Source: Spirodela intermedia
Lineage: Eukaryota > Streptophyta > Magnoliopsida > Alismatales > Araceae
Direction of reading: 5' to 3'
Length of the DNA: 64,000 bases
NCBI GenBank assembly: GCA_902729315.2
Contig: LR746279.1
Coordinates: 2,880,501-2,944,500 of the forward strand
Positions 11,601 to 21,858 of this stretch are shown here, piece by piece. The notes beneath the pieces are model-generated. The model was not told the origin of the DNA and searched no databases. It worked only from the letters and a program-made list of their open reading frames with translations. Numbering within the stretch: position 1 is the first letter of the stretch; each line of letters opens with the position of its first letter. The position numbers and the translations under genes were made by a program.

Positions 11601-13755
11601 TCTAGAGACCATTTGGGAGAGCTCAAATTGGTCACATCAGCAAACTTCTGGTGGCTCCAAAACAGACAGCTAATTTAGCCCTTGGCTGATCAATCAAGAC
11701 CTCGAAACTACACATCAAATCCCCGTAATGACTGCTAAGCCTTGATTTTTTAAGTCACACATCATTTCAACCAACCATGACTTGATTTCAAGTAAAGTTA
11801 ACTGAGGAACATATGACTGAAGGAAGGACTGTGACACGACCTTCCAGCATAAGATAAAAAGATATTGAAATATAACTAGTTATCTGGATCACAGTCATCT
11901 GAAAAATAAGATGTTGCAGCAGGTAACACAAGTTGTTTAGAATATTGCCAAAAACATGGCGTGAAATATATTAGCAGCTTCAAGTACCTTGATAACGACA
12001 GACGTGACTCCTTTGTCAACGCAGAAATATGTTCCTGAGCGACGAGCATACTGCTCAGAGAACTTCCTCATAACCTCCACAGATTTCTCTGAAGGCTCGA
12101 CTGTAAAATGAAAAAAAGGACTTCACTTGCATGGAAGTACAATAATTTCATCAAATGATAAAAACATCAAAAATTTACCGACTCAGTTGTTTCTGATTCA
12201 ATGCAATGTGTCAAACAGGAAAACATGTCAATCAGAAACCCTCAAGTAGAAGATACCAGCCCCTGTGCCTCAAACCTAGATACAGACGATTTTATAAGTA
12301 ACCTCAGGCCTTCTGTTTGTCTAAACACTAGAAATGTGGAAAACCAGGTTATGAGGCACGGGAAATATTTTCCAACGATTGTAGAATCTGGATAATGTTA
12401 GAACTTTCTTCTTCTCTATATGCTATGCAAAGCTGCTAGGGATACTGATCATGTAATAGAAGTGATCATAGAAATCATGAGAATATACGAAGGAGAAGAA
12501 AGAAAATAAAAATATTGGATCAGTCAGATCACATATATAGGATACAATAAAAATAATTTACCGAATTGAAAAATAACAGTGAATTTTTCATTTTGAAAAT
12601 GAAAATGTGCTCCATTCAACTAAATGTATAGATATATTTCACACCGAAACTTTAAAATGTGAGACCACTATGTCAATCCTTTTCTTTATTTCTTCCCAAA
12701 TCTATGAGAGCTTCAGAATCTGCCCTAATCGTTTCTTTACCTCCTAGCCTTCCTCGTCTACCCATTTGAACATGGGCATGCACAATTCTTCTCCCATATT
12801 GACACTAGTTTCTGTCCAATCTTGATAGGCGTTCCATTCATTGCTCTATAACTTAACTGCGTAAGCCCAAATCCGAGTTCTAATATGAACGAGCTCATTT
12901 CTATCTCTAGCACATCTTGAAGGTCAACTGCTGAAAAATAATCACGTTTTTCCTTTACTGCCAACACGCCAAAACAAGCACTAGGGCAGGTGAGATCATC
13001 TTCCCTCCGAGCATCCCTTCCAAGAACAGAATCATCAAATAACATACAAATGTGTGAACTTTTAATTTCTAGTTCTTATCATTCAGGAACACAGATATAT
13101 CACTTCTATCATTTATTGTTTAATTGTCCTTGAGCTGTATTTTAAAAATGAACAGAGCATGAACTAAAGACCAGGAATCAAGATACAGTTCATCTGATGA
13201 TGACTATCTTCTTGCCTTCAAAAGAACGAACCATTATATGGTTGGATCTCACTAGCATCAGGACTTCTTTGCACAAGCCCACAGAAAACCAGACCCAACG
13301 TTCCGTTGACAAGGACAGAAACAAAGTGAAGAGAGATTCCCAACGGACTAAGAAACAAGGGCAATTTTCCTTGAGGATGCAGGCCAGCCACACTACTCGA
13401 CCAAGATGATGATCCAAACTCGACGCGGTAGAAAGTGATCTACCGACATTATGGATTAAGAAACTACGACCGTAGAACGACCGATATGCGAAACCTCGCC
13501 GCAGATAAGCAAAACCAATCCAACAAATAGACGCAGAGATCATCAGACCGGAGAGGGTCCAACCGAGAAGGGGGAGAGGGGAGAGGGGAGAGGGGCTTGA
13601 AAAAAGGGCTCGCCTTTGGCTCGGACGACAAGGCGGGAGCAGCTGCGGCTCGTCGCCGTGAAACCCCCGCCAGCAGCAGGAGAAGGACCCGACAAGCAGG
13701 ACGGGGCCCCAAAGCTCCGGACACCGGCACGGGGATTGTTCAGAGTCTTCATCAT
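8695..13755 (-). CDS. FTRC: Ferredoxin-thioredoxin reductase catalytic chain, chloroplastic
   Basis: Six exons on the minus strand: 13755-13614, 12100-11988, 10571-10522, 10389-10318, 9904-9844 and 8739-8695, giving 160 residues with all phases matching. The enzyme passes electrons from ferredoxin to thioredoxins in the stroma through a 4Fe-4S cluster and a redox disulfide. Exon 1 encodes a serine/arginine-rich, acid-poor plastid transit peptide. The mature part carries RKFSEQYARRSGTYFC, GLAEHRDSLGAPLCPCR, QGFWNCPCVPMRER and KECHCMLFLTP, with all seven family cysteines (FC, CPC, CPC, CHC). It ends EEIKETTANY. Intron 1 appears to use a GC donor (AAAG|GCGAGC at 13613-13612); no GT nearby gives the right phase. 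The first ATG of a pair at 13755/13752 was taken as start. Introns total about 4.6 kb, unusually long for this small gene. Confidence 0.93.
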
Positions 13756-14842
13756 CTCCGCGCAAACGAGCTCTCCTCCTACTCTGTCCGCCAGCTGGGT
13801 CTAGAAGTCACCTTATCCTGCTTCCACCGTCCCTTTGTTCCCCTCGCTCGTCGTCCTCGCGTTCCCCGCTGGTTTTTGTGGTGGCAGTGCGACGGCATCA
13901 GGAGGGAGAAAACGGAGATCTCCCGGGATTGAGAAACCATCACCACAAACCTACGCAGACCACACACAGGGAGGGCCACATTAACAGATAGTTACTCTTA
14001 AAGGTCAGGCATCTCTTTACGGATAAGGTGACGCGTGGACGAAGTGGGGCCCGCAGTAAAAAAAAGTCCCAAGAGACCGAATATCAAGTGAGAGAGAAGC
14101 CAAGCCAGGAAGGGGGACTCATCTAAGCTTGGCTTCTCTCTTTAGGCTTCGAAGATTTCTCGGCTGTTGGCGGGCCTGGAGGAACATGGTGAGCTCTGAT
14201 TGTTTCTCCATCATCAGGTGCAGCTGGCCATGGAGATGGGGGGTAATGAACGAATGGGCTTCCGGGCTCCGGGCCATGGGGCTTGTTTCCCCTTCCGGGC
14301 CCCACAGATTATAAAACGAGGCCTTGGAATCTACAAGTGGATGGTTACTCGAATCCAAAGTAGAGAGAGAGAGAGAGAGATTATTTTTCTTGGTTGAGAA
14401 AACCATATTAGCGTGTGTTGCCGGTCATGTCTCTGAAAATATGGCAAAAATAATAATTGTAGATGTTCTAAGCCAAAAGATCAGACGAGTATCTACAGGC
14501 CACTCAATGGAAACCCAGGAAGATATTTCATACCAAAAAAAACTGTTCTTTTCTGCCACAACGGAGTATTTCGGATCATTCTGTCCGACTTCGGAGGCAG
14601 CCTTCCTGCGTCGCGGATGCAGAAGAGATTGATGGGGTTTGATCATTCCTTCTGCGGGCGGCACCGCTGGCTTGTTGAGCGCCCGGGTGGGTTGCAGAGT
14701 TTGGGATAGATAGCAGCCGACAGCCGGCAGTGGCCCGGAGGGATGAAAAGAAGAGACGGGGGATCTGGAGGGCAGGCCGGCCTTCCTGGGTTTCCGAAAG
14801 CCAGCACAATGGGATCCTCATGAGCAGTCCTGGATCTGCTAT
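13756..14842. other. Intergenic region upstream of FTRC
   Basis: Contains the presumed FTRC promoter and leader, a 15-bp inverted repeat (listed separately) and a short GA run at about 14361-14380. No convincing gene was found on either strand; the short open frames overlap in several phases and show no domain. Confidence 0.45.
14091..14141. repeat. Perfect inverted repeat, 15-bp arms
   Basis: AGAGAGAAGCCAAGC at 14091-14105 is exactly complementary to GCTTGGCTTCTCTCT at 14127-14141, with a 21-base spacer. A transcript would form a hairpin. No longer foldback or flanking duplication was seen. Confidence 0.85.
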
Positions 14843-14963
<121 letters not shown>

Positions 14964-15449
14964 CTGGCAGAGAGGTACGTCGTGAAATGGACTCTACACA
15001 ATGATTCTTATCGCGGGATCTTTTTTCCATGAGTCTTGTCTCTTCGTGGATAGATTATTTCTGAACTAGCATTGAAATGGAGATGCAGCGTTGTCCTGGG
15101 GATCTATCAGATTGAGAGTTGCACCATATAAACACTGATGCTGTCAAACTGTTGATTCCATTACGACAATTATTTCATGGCAGAGGAGAGGAGGGGCTGA
15201 GTAGGAGAAGCTGGCCCAGTTCTCTCTCAACATTTTTCTAATTTTCTATATCACATTATTCTCTTCACCTGATTATAGGTATAGGTGAGAGAGAGAGATT
15301 TGACTGAAATTGTCTCATACAGATATTTGAAAATCTCACGCTCTACAAAAGAGTTGCAAACGACGAAGGGAGTCAACTAGGGAAGTTTCATAAAAGCTGG
15401 TGAGTGCAGCACTAACTCGTTTAGAACATCCTGAAAAAAAAGAAGAAAC
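14964..15449. other. 3' flank of the strictosidine-synthase-like gene
   Basis: No gene recognised. This is the downstream flank of the minus-strand gene ending at 15450 and probably includes its 3' untranslated region. Confidence 0.45.
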
Positions 15450-18400
15450 CTAGAGAGAGCGACGAAGACTAGTGGGAGACAGAGAGGAGGAAGATGGCGA
15501 GCGGGGGGAAGACGGAAATGGATATGACGACGATCTACTATAGACGGCGACGAAAGAGCTCTCCACCGACCCCAGCCACAGCGTGCCGTTGATCTCTTGG
15601 ACCTCGCTGACCGTTCCCGAGGGGCTTCTGCGGCGCAGCACCTGCGTGGTCCTCCCCTGCCCGTCGAGCTTCATTCCCACCACATTCCTCTCCGTCGACG
15701 TCACGGCCACCCAGAACTCGCCCTCCCCGTTCGTCTTCACGTTGTCCGGCGACCAGGGGAGCTGCGCGAACACTTCCGAGCTGCCCGCCTTGGAACCCTT
15801 CACCCAGAATCTCAGGACCCTCTGCTTCGTCGTCTCCGCCACGAGGACGAAGTCGCCACCGCTGCTGACCGCGACGCCGTTGGGGAACTGGAGCCCTCTA
15901 AGCAGCACCGCCGTCTTCTTCGTTGCCGGGTCGTACCTCATGAACCACCTTCCCGTGGCGTCCCGCGTCGCGATGGAGAGCATCCATTCCCTGAAGATTC
16001 AGAAGACATCACTATATACGTATTCTTTGCAGTAGTAACATCGAAAAACAACAGGTTTTCTCTGCCGGAGAAACAGGTGCGAGACAGAATTGCGTTGCGA
16101 GAGGCCGCCGCATGCAGACCTTCTCTGGAACCGGGTGCTGCTGTCCGTGAAGTACACGACGCCCGTCTCCTGGTCCACGTCGACTCCGTTTGTTAGCTTG
16201 AAAGTTTGACCCTCCACGCCGGCGGAGAGCCGCGCCGCCGCCCCGCCGCCGGGCTCCACGACAAGGAGCCCGAAGTAGGCATCTGCCACATAGAGCTTCC
16301 CCGTCCGGCGGTGGAACTGAATCCCCAGAGGTCTTCCGCAGACGTCCTCCACCGCGGGAACGGCCGAGCCGTCGCACTGGGTTCGGTTCCTGCGAAAACT
16401 GTTAGAAACTCGCCGGAGAGACGACGGCAGTTAAGACGTCGCCGGCGAGATCACCTCACGAGTCACAGGAAAAACAGCAGGAGGAACAAGGAAAACTTTC
16501 TCGCTATTGAAAAACTCTTACAGCCCTCTTTAAATAAGAAAACAAAGGGGGGAAAGGAATAACCGTAAGAAATAACTAGCTGGCCAAAATTGGCCAGTAC
16601 CGTGCGTTATGCAGGAAATCCCGCATTACCAAATTCTGCATTACCAAATTCCGCATTACCTCACAATAGGGGAATGGGGAAGCCACGTGCAAGGCTCCCG
16701 TTCACAACAATCTCCTCCTGAGCCTTGCTGTACTTACCACGAACATCAACGAGCCCAATCTTGGCGCGAAACTCATGGAACTTGACTTTTCCGAGTGGCT
16801 TCGTCAGAACGTCTCCTAACTGTTCTTCACTCCTGATGAACTCCACGTTGATCTGACCCTTTTCTGTGGATTCTCGGACAAGATGATACTTCACTTCAAT
16901 GTGTTTGCTATGTCCATGGAGAACTGAGTTCTTGATCAACGCTATGGCAGACTTGTTGTCCACCTTCAGCATCGGCACGCTTGGTGCTGAGCCATGCACC
17001 TCTGCTAACACCCGAGCGAGCCACACACCCTGGCAGGCAGCATTGGCGGCTGCAATATACTCTGCCTCGCAGCTAGACTGAGCCACCACCTTCTGTTTCA
17101 TTGACTGCCAAGTAATTGGGCTGTTGGCCAAGAAGAAAATAACTCCAGTCGTGCTCTTCCGAGCATCAACATCACCAGCGAAGTCACTATCGCTGAACCC
17201 TGTCAGCTGGACTTGCTTCTCCTTTTTCCTTTCATACCTGAGACCCCAACTCTTGGTTCCCGCCACATAGCGGAGAATTTGCTTCACAGCAGCCAAGTGA
17301 TCCTTTCGTGGCTCCTCTAGAAAACGACTCACATAGCCAACCGCAAATGCCAAATCTGGACGAGTATTGACTAAGTACCTGAGACTCCCCACGATGCTTC
17401 TGTATGCTGTCGCATCCACCAGCGGCTCCGTGCTCATCTTGCTCAGTTTCAGACGTGTTGCCATTGGTACTTGACAAGGATTGCACCCTGCCATCCCGCT
17501 CCTCTCCAGAATCTTGGCGGCATAGGCTCCTTGGCTGATCAAGGTGCCCCTCGCACTCTGCCTGACTTCAATGCCAAGATAGTAGCGAAGCAGGCCGAGG
17601 TCGCTCATCTTGAATGCGTCAGCCATCTCTTTTTTGAAATGCTTGATGTCGTCGCAGCTGGCGCCGATGATCACCAGGTCATCGACGTACACCCCGACCA
17701 CTAGCTGCGCCTCTCCATTCCACCTGGTGTAGATGGCATGTTCCGAGGGACTCCTCCTGAATCTGAACGACAGCAACGTTTCGTCCAACTTCGCGTTCCA
17801 GGCCCTAGGCGCCTGATGTAAGCCGTAGAGTGCCTTCTTCAGCTTAAATACCTTGTGCTCGTTGCCCGTGCTGATGAAACCGGCCGGCTGCTCCACGTAC
17901 ACCTCTTCCTTGAGATCGCCATTCAAGAACGCCGACTTGACATCCATGTGGTGCACCTCCCACCCCTCGTGCGCCGCGAGAGCAATGAGAAGGCGCACCG
18001 TGTCCAGCCGCGCCACAGGTGCGAACACCTCATCGTAGTCGATCCCTTGGCGTTGCGCATAGCCCTTCACCACCAGGCGCGCCTTGTACTTCGCCACGGC
18101 TCCGTTTTCATCCCGCTTCACCTTGTACACCCACTTTAACCCGATCGCCCGGCAACCATGTGGGAGGTCTACCAGGGACCAGGTGCGGTTTTCCTCGATC
18201 GACGCCATCTCCTCCTCCATAGCCTTCCTCCAGCTCGGGTGGCCTTCTGCTTCAACAAAAGAGACCGGCTCATCAGAACTTACAGCGTGCAGCTCCTTTG
18301 CAATTAACGCCCGCGACGCGAGACCACGTGGCGAGGCCAGCCCAACGATGTTGTCGATCTTGCGGAACCGGAGTGGCGCATCATCGTGATTAGCGTCCAG

Positions 18401-21400
18401 GTGGTCAATGTGGACACTCGGTGGAGAGGCGAACTCCACCTCCTCTCCTCCATCTTCAATCGGCGCTGCTCCCCCACTGTAGTGCACAGACGGTGGCGAC
18501 ATCAGCTCCGGTCCCGGCGCATCATCATCAAGTACCTCGATGGCGCCATCGAGCTCTGGAGGTACCTGGTTCCCGACGGCATACTCCAATGTGAACATAT
18601 CGTCGTGGCTGCCCGCATCCCCTTGCTTCGCGCCGCTGCCCCAGTCCCACTGGGCATTCTCGTCGAACACCACGTCCCGTGTCACATGGACACGCCTCGC
18701 AGTGGGATCGTAGGCTCGGTAGGCCTTTGATCCGTACTCGTAGCCGATGAAGATCATCTTGCGGCCGCGGTCCTCCAGCTTCTTGAGATGCGGTGTCGTG
18801 TTCAGGACGTAGGCGATGCATCCGAACACCTTCAGATGGTGCACCGCCGGCTTCTTCCCGTGCCATACCTCGAAAGGCGTCATGCCGTCCACGCTCTTCG
18901 TGGGACACCGGTTCAGGATGTATACAGCAGTTCCCACTGCCTCACCCCAAAACCAGCCCGGCAGCCCCTTTGCCTTGAGCATGCTCCTCGCGGTTGCTAC
19001 CACCGTGCCGTTCCTGCGCTCGACGATGCCATTCTGCTGCGGGCTGTATGGCGCCGTGTGTTCACGATGAATACCTTCTCCCGCGCAGTACTCCGCGAAC
19101 TCATGTGAGGTGAATTCGCCGCCCCGATCAGTACGGAGCGCTCCCAGCTTCAGTCCTGACTCGCCTTCTGCGCGAGCCTTGATCTCCTTGATGGCCACCG
19201 CAGCACGGTCCTTTGAAGGCAGCATGGCCACCCACATGTACCGGCTTCGATCATCCACGAGCAGCAGGAAATACTTGCTGCCATTTGGCGTTTCCGGCGC
19301 AATCGGACCACAGAGGTCGCTGTGCACCAGCTCCAGAACACGCCGCGCCCGGTACTCTCCTTGCTGGGGGAACGGCGACCGCTTTTGCTTGCCAGCGAGA
19401 CACGCCTCACACAGCTGGTCCACCGGACCAACCGCCGGCAACCCGCGCACCAGCTCCTCCCGAGCCATCTTCCGCAGCGCGGTCATGTTGACATGGCCGA
19501 GGCGCGCGTGCCATTTCCAACCTTCTTCGACTGCCCGCGCCTCCGGGCACACCTGCCGAACCAGCTTGGCGTGGAGAATGTACAGCCTGTTCTCTCCGCG
19601 CATGACCTTTGCTAGGAGCCGTCCGCCTGGCTCATGGATCTTCATCGCCCCCTTCTCGATGTCGATATGGTACCCGGCCTCATCGAGTTGGCCGACGCTG
19701 ACGATGTTCGTCGTCAGTCGGGGAATGTAATACACCCCCGCGAAGGACCGGTGCTCGCTGTTCTTGCACAGGAACACGATTGCCCCCCGGCCTTCGATTC
19801 GCGCCACCGAGTCGTCGCCGAACCGCACCGTCCCAAGTACCTTCGTGTCCAGCTCGGTGAAAGCTGTACGGGAACCCGACATGTGGTTCGTGGCGCCCGT
19901 GTCCACGACCCACGCCTCCTCATCACGCAGCTCCTCCTCTTCAAGGTGGGCGAACACCTTCTCTTCCCGCAGGTGGATCTGGGTCTGGGCGCCTGGCTTC
20001 CGCTCTTCTTTGGCGGCCCCTCCATTGACGGGGACCCCTTTTGCTCCCGGCGGCGGTGGGCTTGCACGCCGGAGCCGATCCTCTGCCTGCAGAGTCGCAG
20101 CAAAACGTGGTGGAGTGGAGGTTGGTGGCGGCGCCGTCGATCTGGCCGTTGTTGACTTCACGAGAAGGAGCGAGGCCTCCTCCTCATTCTGGACGATGTG
20201 GGCCTGTTCTTTCTTGGGCTTGGAGCGGCACTCGCGGGCCCAGTGGCCCAGCTTCCCGCATCTCCTGCACTCATCACCTTTGGGCCGGCCTGAGTTGCCC
20301 GTCAGGCCGCCTGATGACGAGCCCTTTTCGCTGCCACGGCCGCGCCCGTGCCCGCGCCCATGTTTGACACGGTGCGTCACGCTGCTGCTACCTCCACCAC
20401 CAGTTTTCTCATTATCGCGCTTCCTCCGCCGTGCATCCCACTCTTCCTCAGTCAGGTGCAGCTTGCCGTCGTGGTGCATAGCCGACGGCAGTTCCTCGAA
20501 GGCATCCTCCGCCGCCTTGAGCCGACCCGTCAAATCCGCGACAGTGAGCGTCGACACGTCGAGCAGCATCGTGATCGCGACCACGATCTGCCTGAAACGC
20601 TGGGGAACACTACGGATTATCTTCTCCACTACCTGCGTCTCTTCGACCTTGTCGCCGAGGGTGTTGAGAGTCGACGCCATGCTGTTGAGACGCAGCGCGT
20701 AGTCCTCAACAGACTCTCCCTCCTTGAACGTCGCCGAGTCGAACTGCCGCCGCAAGTTCTGAGCCGACGTCTTCTTTACGCGGTCATCGCCGATCCGCAT
20801 GGTGGCGATAGCCTCCCAGGCCTCCTTGGCCGTCTCCTTGTTCGCGATCACCGGCCACATTTCCGGCGGCACGGCGCTGCAGAGCGCGTCGAGCGCCTGC
20901 ATGTCTTCGTGGGGTTCGACGCCCCCTTTCTCAATGGCGGTCCAGAGCAACCGGGCTCTGAGCTTGACCTTCATGAGCAGTGCCCAGTCGGAGTAGTTGG
21001 TCTTGGTGAGCATTGGGAACCCTGTCCCGGCGCTCACCTCACGAATCACCCTCTGGACCACTCCGTCCTTTCCTCCTGCCATAGCGCGTCTCGATTGCGC
21101 GTTCTCGATTCCAACGGCTGTACCTTGCCGCGATCGAGTCCCGGCCCGCAACCTGGGAGCTCTGATACCACTTGTTAGAAACTCGCCGGAGAGACGACGG
21201 CAGTTAAGACGTCGCCGGCGAGATCACCTCACGAGTCACAGGAAAAACAGCAGGAGGAACAAGGAAAACTTTCTCGCTATTGAAAAACTCTTACAGCCCT
21301 CTTTAAATAAGAAAACAAAGGGGGGAAAGGAATAACCGTAAGAAATAACTAGCTGGCCAAAATTGGCCAGTACCGTGCGTTATGCAGGAAATCCCGCATT

Positions 21401-21858
21401 ACCAAATTCTGCATTACCAAATTCCGCATTACCTCACAATAGGGGAATGGGGAAGCCACGTGCAAGGCTCCCGTTCACAACAAAAACATCCCACATCAAA
21501 AGAGATGAGGAGGATGAGGAAACGATAAATGAAGATAAAGAGAAACGATTACGGATTAAAGAGCGAGTTCACGGAAGAATCCCCACCTGTCTCGAGTCGG
21601 AACGGCATACTCCACCCACCGACGAGAGCACTCCTCCCACCTGAGCACCCGCCCGTCGGAGACGCCGGTGTAAGGCCCGGCGCCGCCAGCGTCGAAAGCG
21701 AGGCTCTCCGGCCCGCTCACTGATGTTAAGGGGATTCTCTCGTAGTTCCCCAGATTCCTAACACTACTAGCATCCGCCGCTGCCCATGGCCCTACACGAT
21801 CAGAAACGATGAGGGAGAAGAGAACGAGAAAGAAAGAGATGCGGATGAGAAGAGCCAT
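15450..21858 (-). CDS. Strictosidine-synthase-like protein, intron 1 interrupted by a Copia element
   Basis: Three exons on the minus strand: 21858-21587, 16389-16120 and 15990-15450, coding for 360 residues with matching phases. The family forms six-bladed beta-propellers in the secretory pathway; true strictosidine synthase condenses tryptamine and secologanin, but most plant members have other or unknown roles. Residues 1 to about 28 are a hydrophobic signal peptide (MALLIRISFFLVLFSLIV). Family blocks are GPESLAFDAGGAGPYTGVSDG, CDGSA..EDVCGRPLGIQFH, LYVADAYFGLLVVEPGGG, VYFTDSSTRFQRR, FPNGVAVSSGGDFVLVAET and the terminal WLGSVESSFVAVYS. The ATG at 21858 was chosen over upstream codons because the signal peptide starts there. 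Intron 1, about 109 bp without the insert, now spans 5.2 kb because it carries a full Copia element in the same orientation. The coding exons are intact, so function may persist if splicing works. A glutamate in QEING may match the catalytic Glu of true synthases; an alignment would decide. Confidence 0.9.
16400..16709 (-). repeat. Copia 3' LTR (element orientation)
   Basis: 310 bp, TG...CA, identical by eye to 21173-21482. The gag-pol stop codon (16663-16661) lies inside it. Its outer end is 9 bases from the last base of the SSL intron 1 acceptor. Confidence 0.97.
16661..21082 (-). CDS. Copia gag-pol polyprotein
   Basis: One frame of 1473 residues from the ATG at 21082 (upstream in-frame codons are not ATG). 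Order: a UBN2-type gag region (about residues 1-240); a CCHC zinc knuckle CRRCGKLGHWARE near 272; aspartic protease WVVDTGATNHM near 396; integrase with HHCC zinc finger (WHARLGH...CEACLAGK) from about 526, then catalytic VHSDLCGP and LRTDRGGEF; reverse transcriptase with MDVKSAFLNGDL and YVDDLVIIG near 1131; RNase H with SDSDFAGD near 1300 and SSCEAEYIAA. Integrase before reverse transcriptase defines Copia. No stop or frameshift interrupts it. The last 15 or so codons read into the 3' LTR. GC content is high, so long antisense frames occur but are not genes. Lineage within Copia was not assigned. Confidence 0.95.
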   Translation of the reverse strand: MAGGKDGVVQRVIREVSAGTGFPMLTKTNYSDWALLMKVKLRARLLWTAIEKGGVEPHEDMQALDALCSAVPPEMWPVIANKETAKEAWEAIATMRIGDDRVKKTSAQNLRRQFDSATFKEGESVEDYALRLNSMASTLNTLGDKVEETQVVEKIIRSVPQRFRQIVVAITMLLDVSTLTVADLTGRLKAAEDAFEELPSAMHHDGKLHLTEEEWDARRRKRDNEKTGGGGSSSVTHRVKHGRGHGRGRGSEKGSSSGGLTGNSGRPKGDECRRCGKLGHWARECRSKPKKEQAHIVQNEEEASLLLVKSTTARSTAPPPTSTPPRFAATLQAEDRLRRASPPPPGAKGVPVNGGAAKEERKPGAQTQIHLREEKVFAHLEEEELRDEEAWVVDTGATNHMSGSRTAFTELDTKVLGTVRFGDDSVARIEGRGAIVFLCKNSEHRSFAGVYYIPRLTTNIVSVGQLDEAGYHIDIEKGAMKIHEPGGRLLAKVMRGENRLYILHAKLVRQVCPEARAVEEGWKWHARLGHVNMTALRKMAREELVRGLPAVGPVDQLCEACLAGKQKRSPFPQQGEYRARRVLELVHSDLCGPIAPETPNGSKYFLLLVDDRSRYMWVAMLPSKDRAAVAIKEIKARAEGESGLKLGALRTDRGGEFTSHEFAEYCAGEGIHREHTAPYSPQQNGIVERRNGTVVATARSMLKAKGLPGWFWGEAVGTAVYILNRCPTKSVDGMTPFEVWHGKKPAVHHLKVFGCIAYVLNTTPHLKKLEDRGRKMIFIGYEYGSKAYRAYDPTARRVHVTRDVVFDENAQWDWGSGAKQGDAGSHDDMFTLEYAVGNQVPPELDGAIEVLDDDAPGPELMSPPSVHYSGGAAPIEDGGEEVEFASPPSVHIDHLDANHDDAPLRFRKIDNIVGLASPRGLASRALIAKELHAVSSDEPVSFVEAEGHPSWRKAMEEEMASIEENRTWSLVDLPHGCRAIGLKWVYKVKRDENGAVAKYKARLVVKGYAQRQGIDYDEVFAPVARLDTVRLLIALAAHEGWEVHHMDVKSAFLNGDLKEEVYVEQPAGFISTGNEHKVFKLKKALYGLHQAPRAWNAKLDETLLSFRFRRSPSEHAIYTRWNGEAQLVVGVYVDDLVIIGASCDDIKHFKKEMADAFKMSDLGLLRYYLGIEVRQSARGTLISQGAYAAKILERSGMAGCNPCQVPMATRLKLSKMSTEPLVDATAYRSIVGSLRYLVNTRPDLAFAVGYVSRFLEEPRKDHLAAVKQILRYVAGTKSWGLRYERKKEKQVQLTGFSDSDFAGDVDARKSTTGVIFFLANSPITWQSMKQKVVAQSSCEAEYIAAANAACQGVWLARVLAEVHGSAPSVPMLKVDNKSAIALIKNSVLHGHSKHIEVKYHLVRESTEKGQINVEFIRSEEQLGDVLTKPLGKVKFHEFRAKIGLVDVRGKYSKAQEEIVVNGSLARGFPIPLL
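16710..16721 (-). promoter_or_regulatory. Polypurine tract of the Copia element
   Basis: The minus strand reads CAGGAGGAGAT directly before the 3' LTR start TGTTGTGAAC. This is the expected position for the plus-strand primer. The tract is short and also part of the coding frame. Confidence 0.65.
21155..21170 (-). promoter_or_regulatory. Primer-binding site for initiator Met tRNA
   Basis: The minus strand reads TGGTATCAGAGCTCCC, complementary to the 3' end of plant initiator methionine tRNA over its first 12 bases. It lies two bases inside the 5' LTR. Confidence 0.9.
21173..21482 (-). repeat. Copia 5' LTR (element orientation)
   Basis: 310 bp, TG...CA, same sequence as the other LTR. It should hold the element promoter. 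TTTAAATAAG (plus strand, near 21302-21311) is AT-rich, but I did not recognise a clear TATA box. Confidence 0.97.

Larger units (their letters stand above)
16400..21482 (-). mobile_element. Complete Ty1/Copia LTR retrotransposon, 5083 bp
   Basis: Two 310-bp LTRs (16400-16709 and 21173-21482) are identical as far as I can read them. Each begins TGTTAGAAAC and ends TTCACAACA on the plus strand. The flanking 5-bp duplication is AAAAC (16395-16399 and 21483-21487). On the minus strand the 5' LTR is followed by a two-base spacer and the tRNA-iMet primer-binding site (21170-21155); a purine tract lies next to the 3' LTR (about 16721-16710). A single open gag-pol frame lies between. Identical LTRs, exact duplication and an unbroken frame point to a very recent, potentially active insertion. 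It sits in intron 1 of the strictosidine-synthase-like gene. Confidence 0.97.

Noticed and set aside
19764-21178. Long plus-strand open frames of 270-310 residues opposite the Copia gag-pol
   Set aside because: They are antisense to a clearly functional polyprotein with high GC at third positions, which removes stops on the other strand. They show no domain signature.
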